DNA from: Liolophura sinensis
Taxonomy: Eukaryota; Mollusca; Polyplacophora; Chitonida; Chitonidae
Assembly: GCF_032854445.1 (NCBI RefSeq)
Contig: NC_088295.1
Coordinates: forward strand, 91,071,805-91,135,804
DNA length: 64,000 nt
Direction of reading: 5' to 3'
Positions 1-11,700 of the stretch are shown here, piece after piece. The position numbers and the translations under genes are program-made. Numbering within the stretch: the first letter of the stretch is position 1; every line of letters starts with the position of its first letter. Under the pieces are notes generated by a model, which worked only from the letters and a program-made list of their open reading frames with translations, searched no databases and had not been told where the DNA came from.

Positions 1-2187
1 CTCTTTCCAGTACTGTATACCATTTTATGATCGTATCTCCTATCAATAATATTTACAATTACCTGATTGCATCTCGTATCAATGCTGTGAACCATTATTT
101 GATCTTATCTCGTATCAGTACTGTATAGCATTCCCTGACTGCATCTTTCACCATTACTATTTACCTTTACCTGATCGTATCTGGTATCAGTACTGTATAC
201 CATGACCAGATCGTATCTCGTATCAGTACTGTATACCATTACTTCAGCGTATCTCGTATCAATAGGGTATACCATTATCTGATTATATCTCCAATGAGTA
301 GGGTTTACTATTACCTGATCGTATCAGTACAGTATACCATTACCCGAGTATATCTGGTATCAGTCGATTGTACCATTATCTGATTGTATCTGGTATTAGA
401 AGGGAATACCATTGCCTGAGTGTATCAAGTATCAGTGGGGTATACCATTATTTGCTCGTACCTAATATCAGTACTCTATACCATAACCTAATCGTATCTT
501 TCATCATTAGTGTATACCATGATCAGGCCGAATCTCGTATCAGTACTGTATACCATTACCTGATCGCTTCTGGTATTATTTCTATATACCATAACCTGAT
601 TGCATCTCGTGTCAGTACTGTATACCATTGCCTGGTCGTATCTGGTATCAGTAGGGTCTACTATTACCTGATCGTATATAATATCAGTACTGTATACCAT
701 TGCCTGATCGTATATAATATCAGTACTGTATACCATTGCCTGATCGTATATAATATCATTACTGTATACCATTACCTGATCGTATATAACATCAGTACTG
801 TATACTATTTGCCTGATCGTATATAATATCAGTACTGTACAGTGTTCCTTGACTGTATCTCGTATCAGCACTGTATACCATTACCTGAGCGTATCTGGTA
901 TCAATACTGTATACCATTACCTGATCGTATGTCTTATTATTAGTGTATAACATGACCATACCGAATCTCGGTATCATTTCTATATAACATTATCTCATCG
1001 TATCTGGTATTAGTAGCGTATAGCATGACCAGGTCGTTTCTGGTATTAGCACTGTATAGCTCTATCTGATGGTATTTTGTGTCGGTACTCCATAGTTTTC
1101 CCTGATTACATCTGGTATTAATACTTTATACCAATATCTGGTCTGATATGCAGTAGGGCATTTCATTACCTGATTGTGCATAATATTAGTATCGTATACC
1201 ATTACCTGATCATATCTTGTCTCAATATTTTAAACTGTTACCAGCTCGTATCTTGTATCAGTACTGTACACCATTGCCTGGCTGCATCTAGCATCAGTAC
1301 TATATACCATTATCTCACCGTATCTGGTATCAGGAGTGTATAGGTTTACCTGATGGTACATGTATCTCGTATCAGTACTCCATAGCTTTCCCTGGTTGTA
1401 TCTGGTATCAGTACTATACACCATTACCTGGTCAACTCTGGTATGCAGTAGGGCATTTCATTACCTGATCGTATCAGTGCCGTTTGTCTAATATCAATAC
1501 TGTGTACCATTACCTGATCGTAACTGGTATCAGTAGGGTATATCATTACTTGATCGTATCCGTAGTGTATACTATTACCCAGTAGGGTATTTCATTACCA
1601 GATCGTGTATAACATTAGTACTGCATACCATTACCTGAGCCAGTCTAATATCATTAAGGTATACCACCACCTGAGTGCATCTCGTGTCAGTACTGTATAC
1701 GATCACCTGAGCGCATCTGGTATCAATATTGTACACCATCACCTGAGTGTATCTCATTCCAGTGGTGTGTACCATTTCCCTATATTTTATACCATTACGT
1801 ATCTCGTGTCATTACTGTATAGCCTTAAATGAGTGTAACTCTATCAGTACTGTATAGCATTAACTCAGCCTATCTCCTATCAATCCTTTAAACCATTATC
1901 TGAACATATCTCGTATGATTACTGTATTCCATTACCTGAGGGTATCTCGTATCAAGCCTGTACACAATTACCTGATCGTAGGTCGTATAAAGACTGTACA
2001 CCATTACCTGAACGTATCTTGTATCAATACTGTATTCCATTACCTGAGGGTATCTCGTATCAAGCCTGTACACAATTACCTGAACGTATGCCGTATGAAG
2101 ACTGTACACCATGACCTGAACGTATCTTGTATCAATACTGTATTCCATTATCTGATCGTATCTCATATCATTACTGTATTCCATTAC
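1..2187. repeat. Minisatellite, about 36-bp unit, beginning at a splice donor
   Basis: About 60 degenerate copies of a unit that reads on the plus strand like TATACCATTACCTGATCGTA followed by TCTGGTATCAGTAC. On the minus strand each unit carries CAG|GTAATG, and the array starts exactly at the GTAATG donor of the candidate exon at 2188-2289. Short open frames inside it on both strands are by-products of the period (36 is divisible by three). Confidence 0.9.
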
Positions 2188-2289
2188 CTAACAGCACACC
2201 GATCAGAATGTAGACCCCGAGCAGCAGTGCCGCCCATCTCAGTATTATAGGCCCGTAGATCTTCATGGAATTGGGGGCGATCGGTTGTG
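2188..2289 (-). CDS. Candidate internal exon encoding a membrane helix
   Basis: On the minus strand a strong acceptor (pyrimidine-rich tract ending TTTTCTCAG) precedes 102 bp that end at TTAG|GTAATG. Read in phase 1 it is open and encodes about 33 residues. These start QPIAPNSMKIYGP and continue into a hydrophobic stretch (LRWAALLLGVYILIGVLL) that would span a membrane. The helix entry sequence (x-Y-G-P then hydrophobic) resembles the start of a transmembrane segment in patched-domain (RND-type) proteins, but one helix is too little to name the family. It could instead be a first exon starting at the internal ATG (2264-2266), in which case the segment is a signal peptide. It is phase-compatible with the candidate exon at 7748-7818 (phase 1 to 1). 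The gene would continue beyond the window start. Confidence 0.4.
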
Positions 2290-2474
2290 CTGAGAAAACA
2301 AAGAAAATCACACGACTAGTGGAAGGGTGCCTAGGAGTCAGGTACGAAATTATTCACCGTTCTTTTGCGCATTTGAAACAAATAATACGAGATCTAAAAG
2401 GCAGACTCACAGGACAATTGGTACTTTATTATTTGATTTAATCTTGATCTGAATTTCCCCACCTGATCTCCTTG

Positions 2475-2745
2475 CATAAAGGTGGTAAGGTGGTCTGGTG
2501 GAAAGGTGGTAAGGTGACCAGGTGGTAAGGTGGTCAGGTGGTCAGGGAGTAAGGTGGTAAGGTGACTAGGCGGTAAGGTGGCCAGGTGGTAAGGTGACCA
2601 GGTGGTAAGGTGGTCAGGTGGTCAGGTGGTCAGGTGACTAGCTGGTCAGGTGGGAAGGTGGTAAGGTGACTAGGCGGTAACGTGACCAGGTGGCAAGGTG
2701 GTCAGGTGGTCAGGTGGGAAGGTGGGAAGGTGATCACGTGGTGAG
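2475..2745. repeat. G-rich tandem repeat (GGTGGTAAG / GGTGGTCAG / GGTGACCAG)
   Basis: About 270 bp made of 9-bp words GGTGGTAAG, GGTGGTCAG, GGTGACCAG and GGTGACTAG. The plus strand is strongly G+T rich with many GGTAAGGT words that look like splice donors. It lies in the presumed intron of the gene at 2.2-7.8 kb. Confidence 0.85.
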
Positions 2746-3109
2746 TTATATATGTACGAGTACAGCATGTCGGGGCAAACACCAGGACACACTCTCGTGT
2801 CTTGCGTATATACCAGTTTTATCGAAAAAAAATACCACAGTAATTGCAGCTAATAATGTAATAAAAGACGGCCTTGTGCTTTGGCATGTTTTTATACTGA
2901 TGATGCCTGTCAAAAGGGGTGTATATATAGTTTCAAAATATACACACAATTATTTCGCTCCTTAGGGTAGGTAAGAGATATTTTATAACCCAGTGATCGC
3001 CGTTAAGTTTTACCCATTACGATATGACCTGATCAAGCGCCGATTCACACAAATTACTGGAGACAGAATGAATCAGTTAAACCGTCCTATCCAGTCAAGA
3101 ATAACAGAA

Positions 3110-3890
3110 CAAATCTGAATTATACCTCCACCCAGAGTCAAAAAAAAAAGACCGCAAAAGTGCTCTCTTCACAGCTAAGAGAAAGGTGCGCATTACAACA
3201 CTGCCAAGACGCTTTGCCCAGTCAAAGAAATTAGATCCAACCTTCCCGGCCAATAAACCCAAAATCAGAGGAGAACCAGCCACAGAACCAAAAGAAAGGG
3301 CGTATAACCAACCACCCTAAGCACTCTTTACACAGTCAAAGGAAAGAGCGTAGAACCAACCAGCCTAACCGTTCTACCCAACGTCAAAGGAAAGAGCGTA
3401 AAACCTATCAGCCTAACCGCTCTACACAGAGCCAAAGGATAGGGCGGTGAACCAACCAGCCTAAGAGTTCTTTACAGAGTTAAAGGAAGAGCGCAGAACC
3501 AACCAGCAAAACCGCTCTACCCAGAGTCAAAGGAAAGAGCATAGAACTAACCAGCCTAACCGTTCTACACAGCGTCAAGGGAAAAAGTGTAAAAACCTAT
3601 CAGCCTCACCGCTCTTGATTCAAAGGAGAGAGCGGTGAACCAACCAACCAAAGAGTTCTTTACAGAGTTAAAAGAAAGAGTGTATAACCAACCAGCAAAA
3701 CCGCTCTACCCAGAGTCAAAGGAAAGAGCATAAAACTAACCAGCAAAACCGCTCTACATAGAGTCAAAGAAAGACCACAGAACGAATTTGCCACACCACT
3801 CTACACGGAGTCAAAGGAAAGGGTGTAGAGCCTACACAGAAAACCGCTTTACCCAAAGCCAACGTGAAGAGCACAGGACCAACAAGACAG
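3110..3890. repeat. Minisatellite, about 50-bp unit
   Basis: Roughly fifteen copies of a unit like ACCAACCAGCCTAACCGCTC plus TACCCAGAGTCAAAGGAAAGAGCGTAGA, with some alternation that suggests a doubled higher-order unit. On the minus strand each unit has CTCTGG|GTAGAG. The copy at the right edge reads GGCTTTGG|GTAAAG, a better donor, so the array may have grown from an exon end there. Confidence 0.85.
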
Positions 3891-4456
3891 AATATACAGA
3901 TTGGAACATATAATAGTGATGTATCACATGACAACACAGAGAATGTATGGTAAATAACCTACTCACATGCATATGCCCGTATACAGTAACAATGTAGGAT
4001 ATGCAAATCATAGGACTGGCCAAAGGTTTATAGATGAACAGAAATCTTGTACCTCACCTAATCCTGCCATTTCACAGCTCTCTGGTTAAATCTCCACTGT
4101 GAAATTACCTTACAGTTTGTCATTATAGAGGGAAAGGTTACAATAAATGAATGCACATGAATGCTATATATTGGTTGACTCAGCTGTCATTTCGAAGGGT
4201 ATGGATTATACCTTTTTGTGGAATCGGCGACGGCCGCACCCCTGAGTGGGTCTGATAGCGAATATAATGGCTGTTCCTGATGTCGATTGGGTGCCCTAAA
4301 ACGCCATTTTTGTAACAAAGGATGATATTATGTATGCCTCAGCGTACATTCATATGTGTTAGACATCGAGCTTTGGACAAGAATACCACAAAAAGCTAAC
4401 ATATGCTTGTTGTCGGATAACACATTGTTGTTGGAGGCTTGTTGTATAAGCATTGG

Positions 4457-4733
4457 TGGGGCCTCCATGGGTCAGTTAGTTAGCGCGCTAGCGCAGCGTA
4501 ATGACCCAGGAATCTCTCACCAATGTTGTCGCTGTGAGTTCAAGTCCAGCTCATGCTGGCTTCCTCTCCGGCCGTAAGTGGGAAGGTCTGTCAGCAACCT
4601 GCGGATACTCGTGGGTTTCCCCCGGGGCTCTGCTCGGTTTCCACCCACCATAAGGGTGGCCGCCGTCGTATAAGTGAAACATTCTTGAGTACGGCGTAAA
4701 ACACCAATCAAATAAATAAATAAATAAATAAGC
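4457..4733 (+). mobile_element. SINE, full length, TTGAGTACGGCGTAAAACACC tail family
   Basis: It starts with a tRNA-like head (GTCAGTTAGTTAGCGCGCTA, with a box-B-like GTGAGTTCAAGTCC). The body is CCGGCCGTAAGTGGGAAGGT, and it ends ATTCTTGAGTACGGCGTAAA followed by (AAAT)n. The same body and tail recur at 27.83, 47.34 and (inverted) 52.02 kb, with fragments elsewhere. Confidence 0.85.
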
Positions 4734-5234
4734 ATTGGTAAATCTTTGACTCGGATTCCCATCAGCACTGAATTAATAACAGATGAGCTTGGATGCCCTG
4801 CTGGAACTGAATTTAAATTATCCGTTTCAATAAAGCTTACACTTGTAGTGCATACTGAAACAATGGTTTCATTAGGCGTTACACTGTTCAATAAGACCAG
4901 TCCCTAAATTCGGGCATGAAGTGTCTTATAGGAATAATCATGATCAATTCGGGACGTTCTCCTGTGAATGGAATTTCCATATTCGCAACTTTTCCATATT
5001 AACAGGGCTGTACTACGGCATATTCGTAAATTAACAGGGCTAAGAAAGAGATGGGTTTGGTGTTAATTTTGCTGTGTGGGGTTTTGGGGTTCCTGAGTGG
5101 ATGGGTGTGTGAGGGAGGTGTTCGGATGGTTAGGTGGTAGTTTTTTTGTGTTACTTTAGGTGAGGTTGGTGCTTGGAAGGAGATTCTTATAATTTTGAAC
5201 TTTGGTCCAGCTTCAGGGTCTTTACATGCTGCTA

Positions 5235-7770
5235 CATGTTTGACGACTCTAATCAAGTCCTACTGATGACGCCATGTACTTGTCCTCCTGATGACGCCAT
5301 GTACTTGGCCTGCTACTACAAAGTTAATGGTCCTAATCGAGTTCTACTGATGACGCCATGTACTTGGCCTGCTATAGGGTTGATGGTTCTAATCGAGTTC
5401 TACTGATAACGCCATGTACTTGGCCTGCTACAGGGTTGATGGTTCTGATCGAGTTCTACTGATAACGCCATGTACTTGGCCTGCTACAGGGCTGATGGTT
5501 CTTATCGAATTATATTGATGACGCCATGTACTTGGCCTGCTTCTACAAGGTTGACGGTTCTAATCGAGTCCTACCGATCACGCCATCTGCGTCTCCTATT
5601 ATTACAGGGTTCTGATCCAGTCCTACTGATGCGTACAGGGTTGATGATTTTAACCGATTCTCATCGATGACACCGTGTACTTGTCCTACTATTACAGGGT
5701 TAACGGTTGTAACCCAGTCTCACCGATGACACCGTGTACTTAGCCTACTATTACAGGGTTAACTGTTCTAACCCAGTCTCACCGATGACACCGTGTACTT
5801 GGCCTACTATTACAGGGTTAACGGTTCTAACCCAGTCTCACCGATGACACCGTGTACTTGGCCTACTATTACAGGGTTAACGGTTCTAACCCAGTCTCAC
5901 CGATGACACCGTGTACTTGTCTTACTATTACAGGGTTAACGGTTCTAATCCAGTGTCACCGATGACACCGTGTACTTGTCCTACTATTACAGGGTTAACG
6001 GTTCTAACCCAGTCTCACCGATGACACCGTGTACTTGTCCTACTATTACAGGGTTAACGGTTCTAACCCAGTCTCACCGATGACACCGTGTACTTGATTT
6101 GCTATTACAGGGTTAACGGTTCTAATCCAGTCTCACCGATGACACCGTGTACTTGTCCTATTATTACGGGTTAACGGTTCTAACCCAGTGTGACCGATGA
6201 CACCGTGTACTTGGCCTACTATTACAGGGTTAACGGTTCTAACCCAGTCTCACCGATGACACCGTGTACTTGGCCTACTATTACACGGTTAACAGTTCTA
6301 ATCCAGTCTCACCGATGACACCGTGTACTTGTCCTACTATTACAGGGTTAACGGTTCTAACCAAGTCTCACCGATGACACCGTGTACTTGTCCTACTATT
6401 ACAGGGTTAACGGTTCTAATCCAGTCTCACCGATGACACCGTGTACTTATCCTACTATTACAGGGTTAACGGTTGTAACCCAGTCTCACCGATGACACCG
6501 TGTACTTGTCCTACTATTACAGGGTTAACGGTTCTAACCAAGTCTCACCGATGACACCGTGTACTTGTCCTACTATTACAGGGTTAAATGTTCTAATCCA
6601 GTGTCACCGATGACACCGTGTACTTGTCTTACTATTACAGGGTTAACGGTTCTAACCCAGTCTCACCGATGACACCGTGTACTTGTCCTACTATTACAGG
6701 GTTAACGGTTCTAACCCAGTGTCACCGATGACACCGTGTACTTGTCCTATTATTACAGGGTTAACGGTTCTAACCCAGTCTCACCAATGACACCGTGTAC
6801 TTGGCCTACTATTACAGGGTTAAATGTTCTAATCCAGTCTCACCGATGACACCGTGTACTTGGCCTACTATTACAGGGTAAACAGTTCTAATCCAGTCTC
6901 ACCGATGACACCGTGTACTTGGCCTACTATTACAGGGTTAATGGTTCTAATCCAGTCTCACCGATGACACCGTGTACTTGGCCTACTATTACAGGGGTAA
7001 CGGTTCTAATCCAGTCTCACCGATGACACCGTGTACTTGGCCCACTATTACAGGGTTAAAGGTTCTAACCCAGTGTGACCGATGACACCGTGTACTTGGC
7101 CTACTATTACAGTGTTAAAGGTTTTAATCGAATAATGCTGATCACGCCATGTACTTGGCAAACTACTACACGGATGACAGTTCCTGTCGAGTCATATTGA
7201 TGACGCCATGTGCTTAACCAGCTATTACCGCAATGAAGGTTCTTATCGAGTCTTACTGATGACGCCTTGTACTTGATTTGCTACTACGGGGTTAGCGGTT
7301 CTAATCGAATCCCACTGATGACGCCATGTGTTAGACCCGCTACTACAGTATTGACGCCTCTAATCGAGTCCTACAGATGACACCATTTACTTGGCCCTCT
7401 TCTACAGGGTTGCCGGTTCAAATTCCGCAGTTTGACGGCTCTAATCGAGTCCTACTAATGACCCCATGTACTTGGCCTGCTACTACGAAGTTGACAATTC
7501 TAATCGAGTCCTACTAATGACGGCATATACTTGACTTGCTTCTAGTTGACGGCTCTGATGGGAGTCCTACAGATGACGCCATGTACTTGACCAGTTACTA
7601 CAGGATTGACGGTATTAATCGAGTCCTACTGATGACACCATGTACTCATTTTGCTAGTACAGGGTTGACCGTTCTAATCGAAACCTACAGATGACACCAT
7701 GTACTTGGCCTGCTACTACAGGTTTGATGGTGCTAATCGAGACCTACTGGTGACGCCATGTACTTTCCCT
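5235..7770. repeat. Minisatellite, about 59-bp unit, carrying copies of an exon end and its donor
   Basis: More than 40 copies of a unit reading GATGACACCGTGTACTTGGC, then CTACTATTACAGGGTTAACGGTTCTAACCCAGTCTCACC. The central copies (5.7-7.1 kb) are highly uniform and the edge copies diverge. On the minus strand the edge copies read AAGTACATGGCGTCA(C/T)CA|GTAGG, matching the 3' end and donor of the candidate exon at 7748-7818. The central copies have drifted to GTCATCG|GTGAGA. Confidence 0.92.
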
Positions 7771-7818
7771 GGCTCCAACTGTACAAGACTTCGGCGATCT
7801 TTGTTGGCAGATTTTTTT
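7748..7818 (-). CDS. Candidate small exon at the edge of the 59-bp array
   Basis: On the minus strand an acceptor (TTTACATTTACATTCAG) precedes 71 bp ending TCACCA|GTAGGT. All three frames are open, so the frame cannot be fixed from this exon alone. The frame that joins in phase to the exon at 2188-2289 encodes a Lys/Arg-rich piece ending LVQLEPGKVHGVT. Support comes from the splice sites and from the array, whose units copy its last 18 bp plus donor. No family is recognised. Confidence 0.35.
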
Positions 7819-8493
7819 CTGAATGTAAATGTAAACTAGCCTAGAATAGAACTGTTATAAGCTGTAAACTGTCCTTAGATGCGAACTGCCACACGACAGA
7901 CGTGCGTACTCAATAGCTACTCGAGAGGAAGTATACACAAATACAAGTAGAACACTTACGTTCTTTTTATCCACAACAGCTGATCGATATAACGATCAGG
8001 CCTAAACAAAAGCTCATACAGGTGCAGAAAGATTTACATTTCCCGCGAATGTTTTAGTACCGTGATATAATAACAAGACAAAAACAACGCGTGTGTTAAC
8101 CGCATGTGGTAATATTTGTTTAGCTGTTATTCCCCCCCCCCTTTAATATCTATTTACATATTTGTGAGGATTACCATGTACTCTATTGTGAAGGATATCA
8201 TATCCCACACCTGAAGGCCGTTCTTCTCTGCCAGTGAGATTTGAATTTAGCGAAACACAAACAATAAAGAAACTAAACTAATGTCAGGGAAATGTGTGGG
8301 AGTAATCATATTAGATGCAATAACAGAAAGGTAAAATAATAGATTATCAAAGAGCACCGCGAAACAACTCCATTTGTCTTAATGGGCTTTTTACAAAATG
8401 TATGAAAAATTAAAAATCAGATCGACACAATTATAAACATATTATAGTTTGTACACAAGTTCAAAATAAACTAAATCTTGCTGAGAAGTCTGT
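7819..8493. other. Intergenic stretch, nothing coding seen
   Basis: AT-rich non-repetitive DNA 3' of the discoidin/chitin-binding gene, with one short C run near 8133. I saw no canonical AATAAA on the minus strand close to the stop codon. Confidence 0.5.
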
Positions 8494-8755
8494 TTACACA
8501 GTGACGTTTTTAGTCCTCGTGGGCTGATTTGTAGTGAGACTTCTTGCGCATGTCTGTGAATGATAACAACACTGTTTCCGTTTATCGTCCCACACGAGAC
8601 TTGACGGACACGGCCGATTTGCAAACAGAATACCGTTGGAACAAGTCACGTAAAGTTTACAGCTTTTACAGGAATGGTAAAAGCCGTCCGGAATTCCGTC
8701 ACACCTCTTGATACAGCCACTCTGTGTTACGATATCTGTAAACAGGAACAGACAA
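8494..8755 (-). CDS. Exon 7: chitin-binding type 2 (CBM14) domain and stop
   Basis: It encodes CIKRCDGIPDGFYHSC followed by a Cys pattern typical of peritrophin-A domains (…C.L.VTCSNG…CP..LVWDDK…C…C), then a Thr/Asn-rich tail ending at TAA (8494-8496). I chose the acceptor at 8756 (TTTAGCAG) because its phase 2 matches the exon 6 donor. A second, stronger-looking acceptor at 8736 (CCTGTTTACAG) has phase 1 and would not fit. If exon 6 instead ends at its own TGA (9598-9600), this exon would belong to a separate gene. Confidence 0.75.
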
Positions 8756-11700
8756 CTGCTAAATTTCTCCAAACATTCCCTCCTGAATGTGAATTATCAA
8801 TCCTGAAGTCTTTGTATCATTTATTCTACCTATAAACCTGCCTGCTGTTGATTCAGAGAAATATTTATGGATATGGTGTTAAACACCAGTCGAATAAATA
8901 AGCAAATAAAATAAACCCATTATACCCATTTTCGTTTTCATTTAGAAAACGTTTCTAGGCTCATGTAGATCACGGTTGGGAAGACTGTCTTGGAGTAGGA
9001 TCTCCGGTGAATCAGAAGTAACAGATGGGACGACTGTTGAATATTGAACAACAGTAACATGTGGATTATTTTGTTCACATATTTGCAGTTATCAGTTACC
9101 CATGCGTGATTACATCATACAGCTCTTCCAAACCGAATCAAAGATAAGCTTGCTTACGCCTTGCCAGTGCATCGAACTTTGACTTATGCATGTTCATGTA
9201 CGTGCCTGAATCCTTCATGTACCCAAGCATTTATGTGTTAAGTTTGTCCAGTAAAAATAAATATGAAGGATTAGAATACCGTATAATTAACCGATTTCCA
9301 CTAAACTTGCCGCCGTCGTATAAGCGAAATATTCTTGAGCACGGCGTAAAACTCTCATCACACACCTACTTTTTCATTCATCTGTCGAGACAAATACTGA
9401 CTTTTTAACGCGATGACAAAACCTTACTGTTGGAATAATTTATTTATTTATTTGATTGGTATTTTACGCCGTACTCAAGAATATGACTTGGAATGATTTG
9501 CTCTGTAACACATTCCCTCTATAAATAAATGACAAACATTTCCTGTAAAACTGATATCTCCGGCCAAACATTTGCCGTACAGCTGAGTGCCAATCATTCA
9601 CTGTTTGTTCTCAGTCGTCACGTGTTCTGACGTCACCATGTTGTCATTCGTTACCTCTGCGGGCGACACCATGACATCGGCGTTTCCGTCTGGTGGTGTT
9701 ACGTCCGTATATCCCTTTGTCGAGTTTAGCACAGTAACATTGCTTATGTTAGTGGTGAGATCACTGGCCGGTGTTTCTGACTTGATTTCCGATGGAGTTC
9801 CACTGGTTTGTACGTCAACAATCATCCCTGTGCTGTTCACAAAGTTAGTTGTTTCATTTTCAGAAGGCAGAGTAGAGTCTGCAGTAGTAGCAAATGACGC
9901 CGTTGTGGAGGATAATGCTGGTGGGAAATCTGCTTGTGACATTAAGCCATCTGTAACATTTTCTGTCACAGTCCCGAAAACTTCTGTTGATATGGAAGCT
10001 GACATGGAACCTAAGGTCGACATGGAATCTGCTGTCGACATAGAATCCACTTCCAGCATGGAATCTGCTGTAGACACAGAATCTACTGTCAGCATGGAAT
10101 CTGCTGTAGACATAGAATCTACTGCCAGCATGGAATCTGCTGTTATCATGGAATCTACTACTAGCATGGAATCTGCTGTTGTCATGGAATCTACTAATAA
10201 CATAGAATCTGCTGTTGACATGGAATCCGCTGTTGACATGGGTTCTGCTTTTGACCCTGGATATTTTGGTGACACAGAACTGGACTTATACCTTAATCCA
10301 GATGTGGATTCAGTATTTGATGTGAATCTATCTGTACTAGCTGCAGACGGTGAAGCCTTTGTCGATGTAACAGACGTAGCAATAGTGAATGATGGAACGA
10401 TGAAAGAAGAATGATGGGATGTAGTGAGCTTTTCCTGCTTGGAGAGTATCGTCATCTCTGAGGAAAATAAAAACAGTACGACATGTTAAATATGCGTTTA
10501 ATTGCTTCTTAATGTACAAATCGACCACATCACATTTTTCAGCAAAATAGCTTAAGCTTCTGGCGACCCTTTGGATAGCGCTGTCGTTGTATATAAGATG
10601 CTGCATGAGATTCTAAATCTGATCAGACCTAGGTTACACTTATTTAGTCACCTTTAGTCACACAAAAATGGTGCCTCAACCCACCCGTATGGAGAGAGCA
10701 TCTGTGGATGTCCATGGAGAGTCGAGCAGGCAGGGGATGAGATAATGGGTATATACGGATGTATCTGGCGATGACAGGACAGTCTAGGTCGTATCTTGTC
10801 GAGGATAGTGGACTGATATCATCCTCGAACATCTGAAATACACGAAAAACAACAACTGATGATCTGAATACATATATGAAATACACGGAATACAACATCT
10901 CGTAAAGTACATGTATGGAATACAGGGAATACAACATCTCGTAAAGTACATGTATGGAATACAGAGAATACAGCATCTGGTGATTAAAGTACATGTATGG
11001 AATACAGGGAATACAACATCTCGTACAGTACATGTATGGAATACAGAGAATACAACATCTGGTGAGGAAAGTACATGTATGGAATAGAGGGAATACAACA
11101 TCTGGTAAAGTACATGTATGGAATACAGGGAATACAACATCTGGTAAAGTACATGTATGGAATACAGGGAATACAACATCTCGTAAAGTACATGTGTGGA
11201 ATAGAGGGAATACAGCATCTGGTGATTAAAGTACATGTATGGAATACAGGGAATACAACATCTCGTAAAGTACATGTATGGAATACAGAGAATACAACAT
11301 CTGGTGATTAAAGTACATGTATGAAATACAGGGAATACAACATCTGGTAAAGTACATGTATGGAATACAGGGAATACAACATCTGGTGATTAAAATACAT
11401 GTATGGAATACAGGGAATACAGCATCTGGTGATTAAAGTACATGTATAGAATACAGGGAATACAGCATCTGGTGAGTAAAGTACATATATAGAATACAGG
11501 GAATACAACATCTGGTGAGGAAAGTACATGTATGGGATACAGGGAATACAACATCTGGTGGGTAAAGTACATGTATGGAATACAGGGAATACAGCATCTG
11601 GTAAAGTACATGTATGGAATACAGGGAATACAACATCTGGTGAGTAAAGTACATGTGTGGAATACAGGGAATACAGCATCTGGTGATTAAAGTACGTATA

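Noticed and set aside
9587-10414. 275-codon plus-strand frame
   Set aside because: Shadow of the mucin-like exon on the minus strand, which has phase-matched splice sites and sequons.
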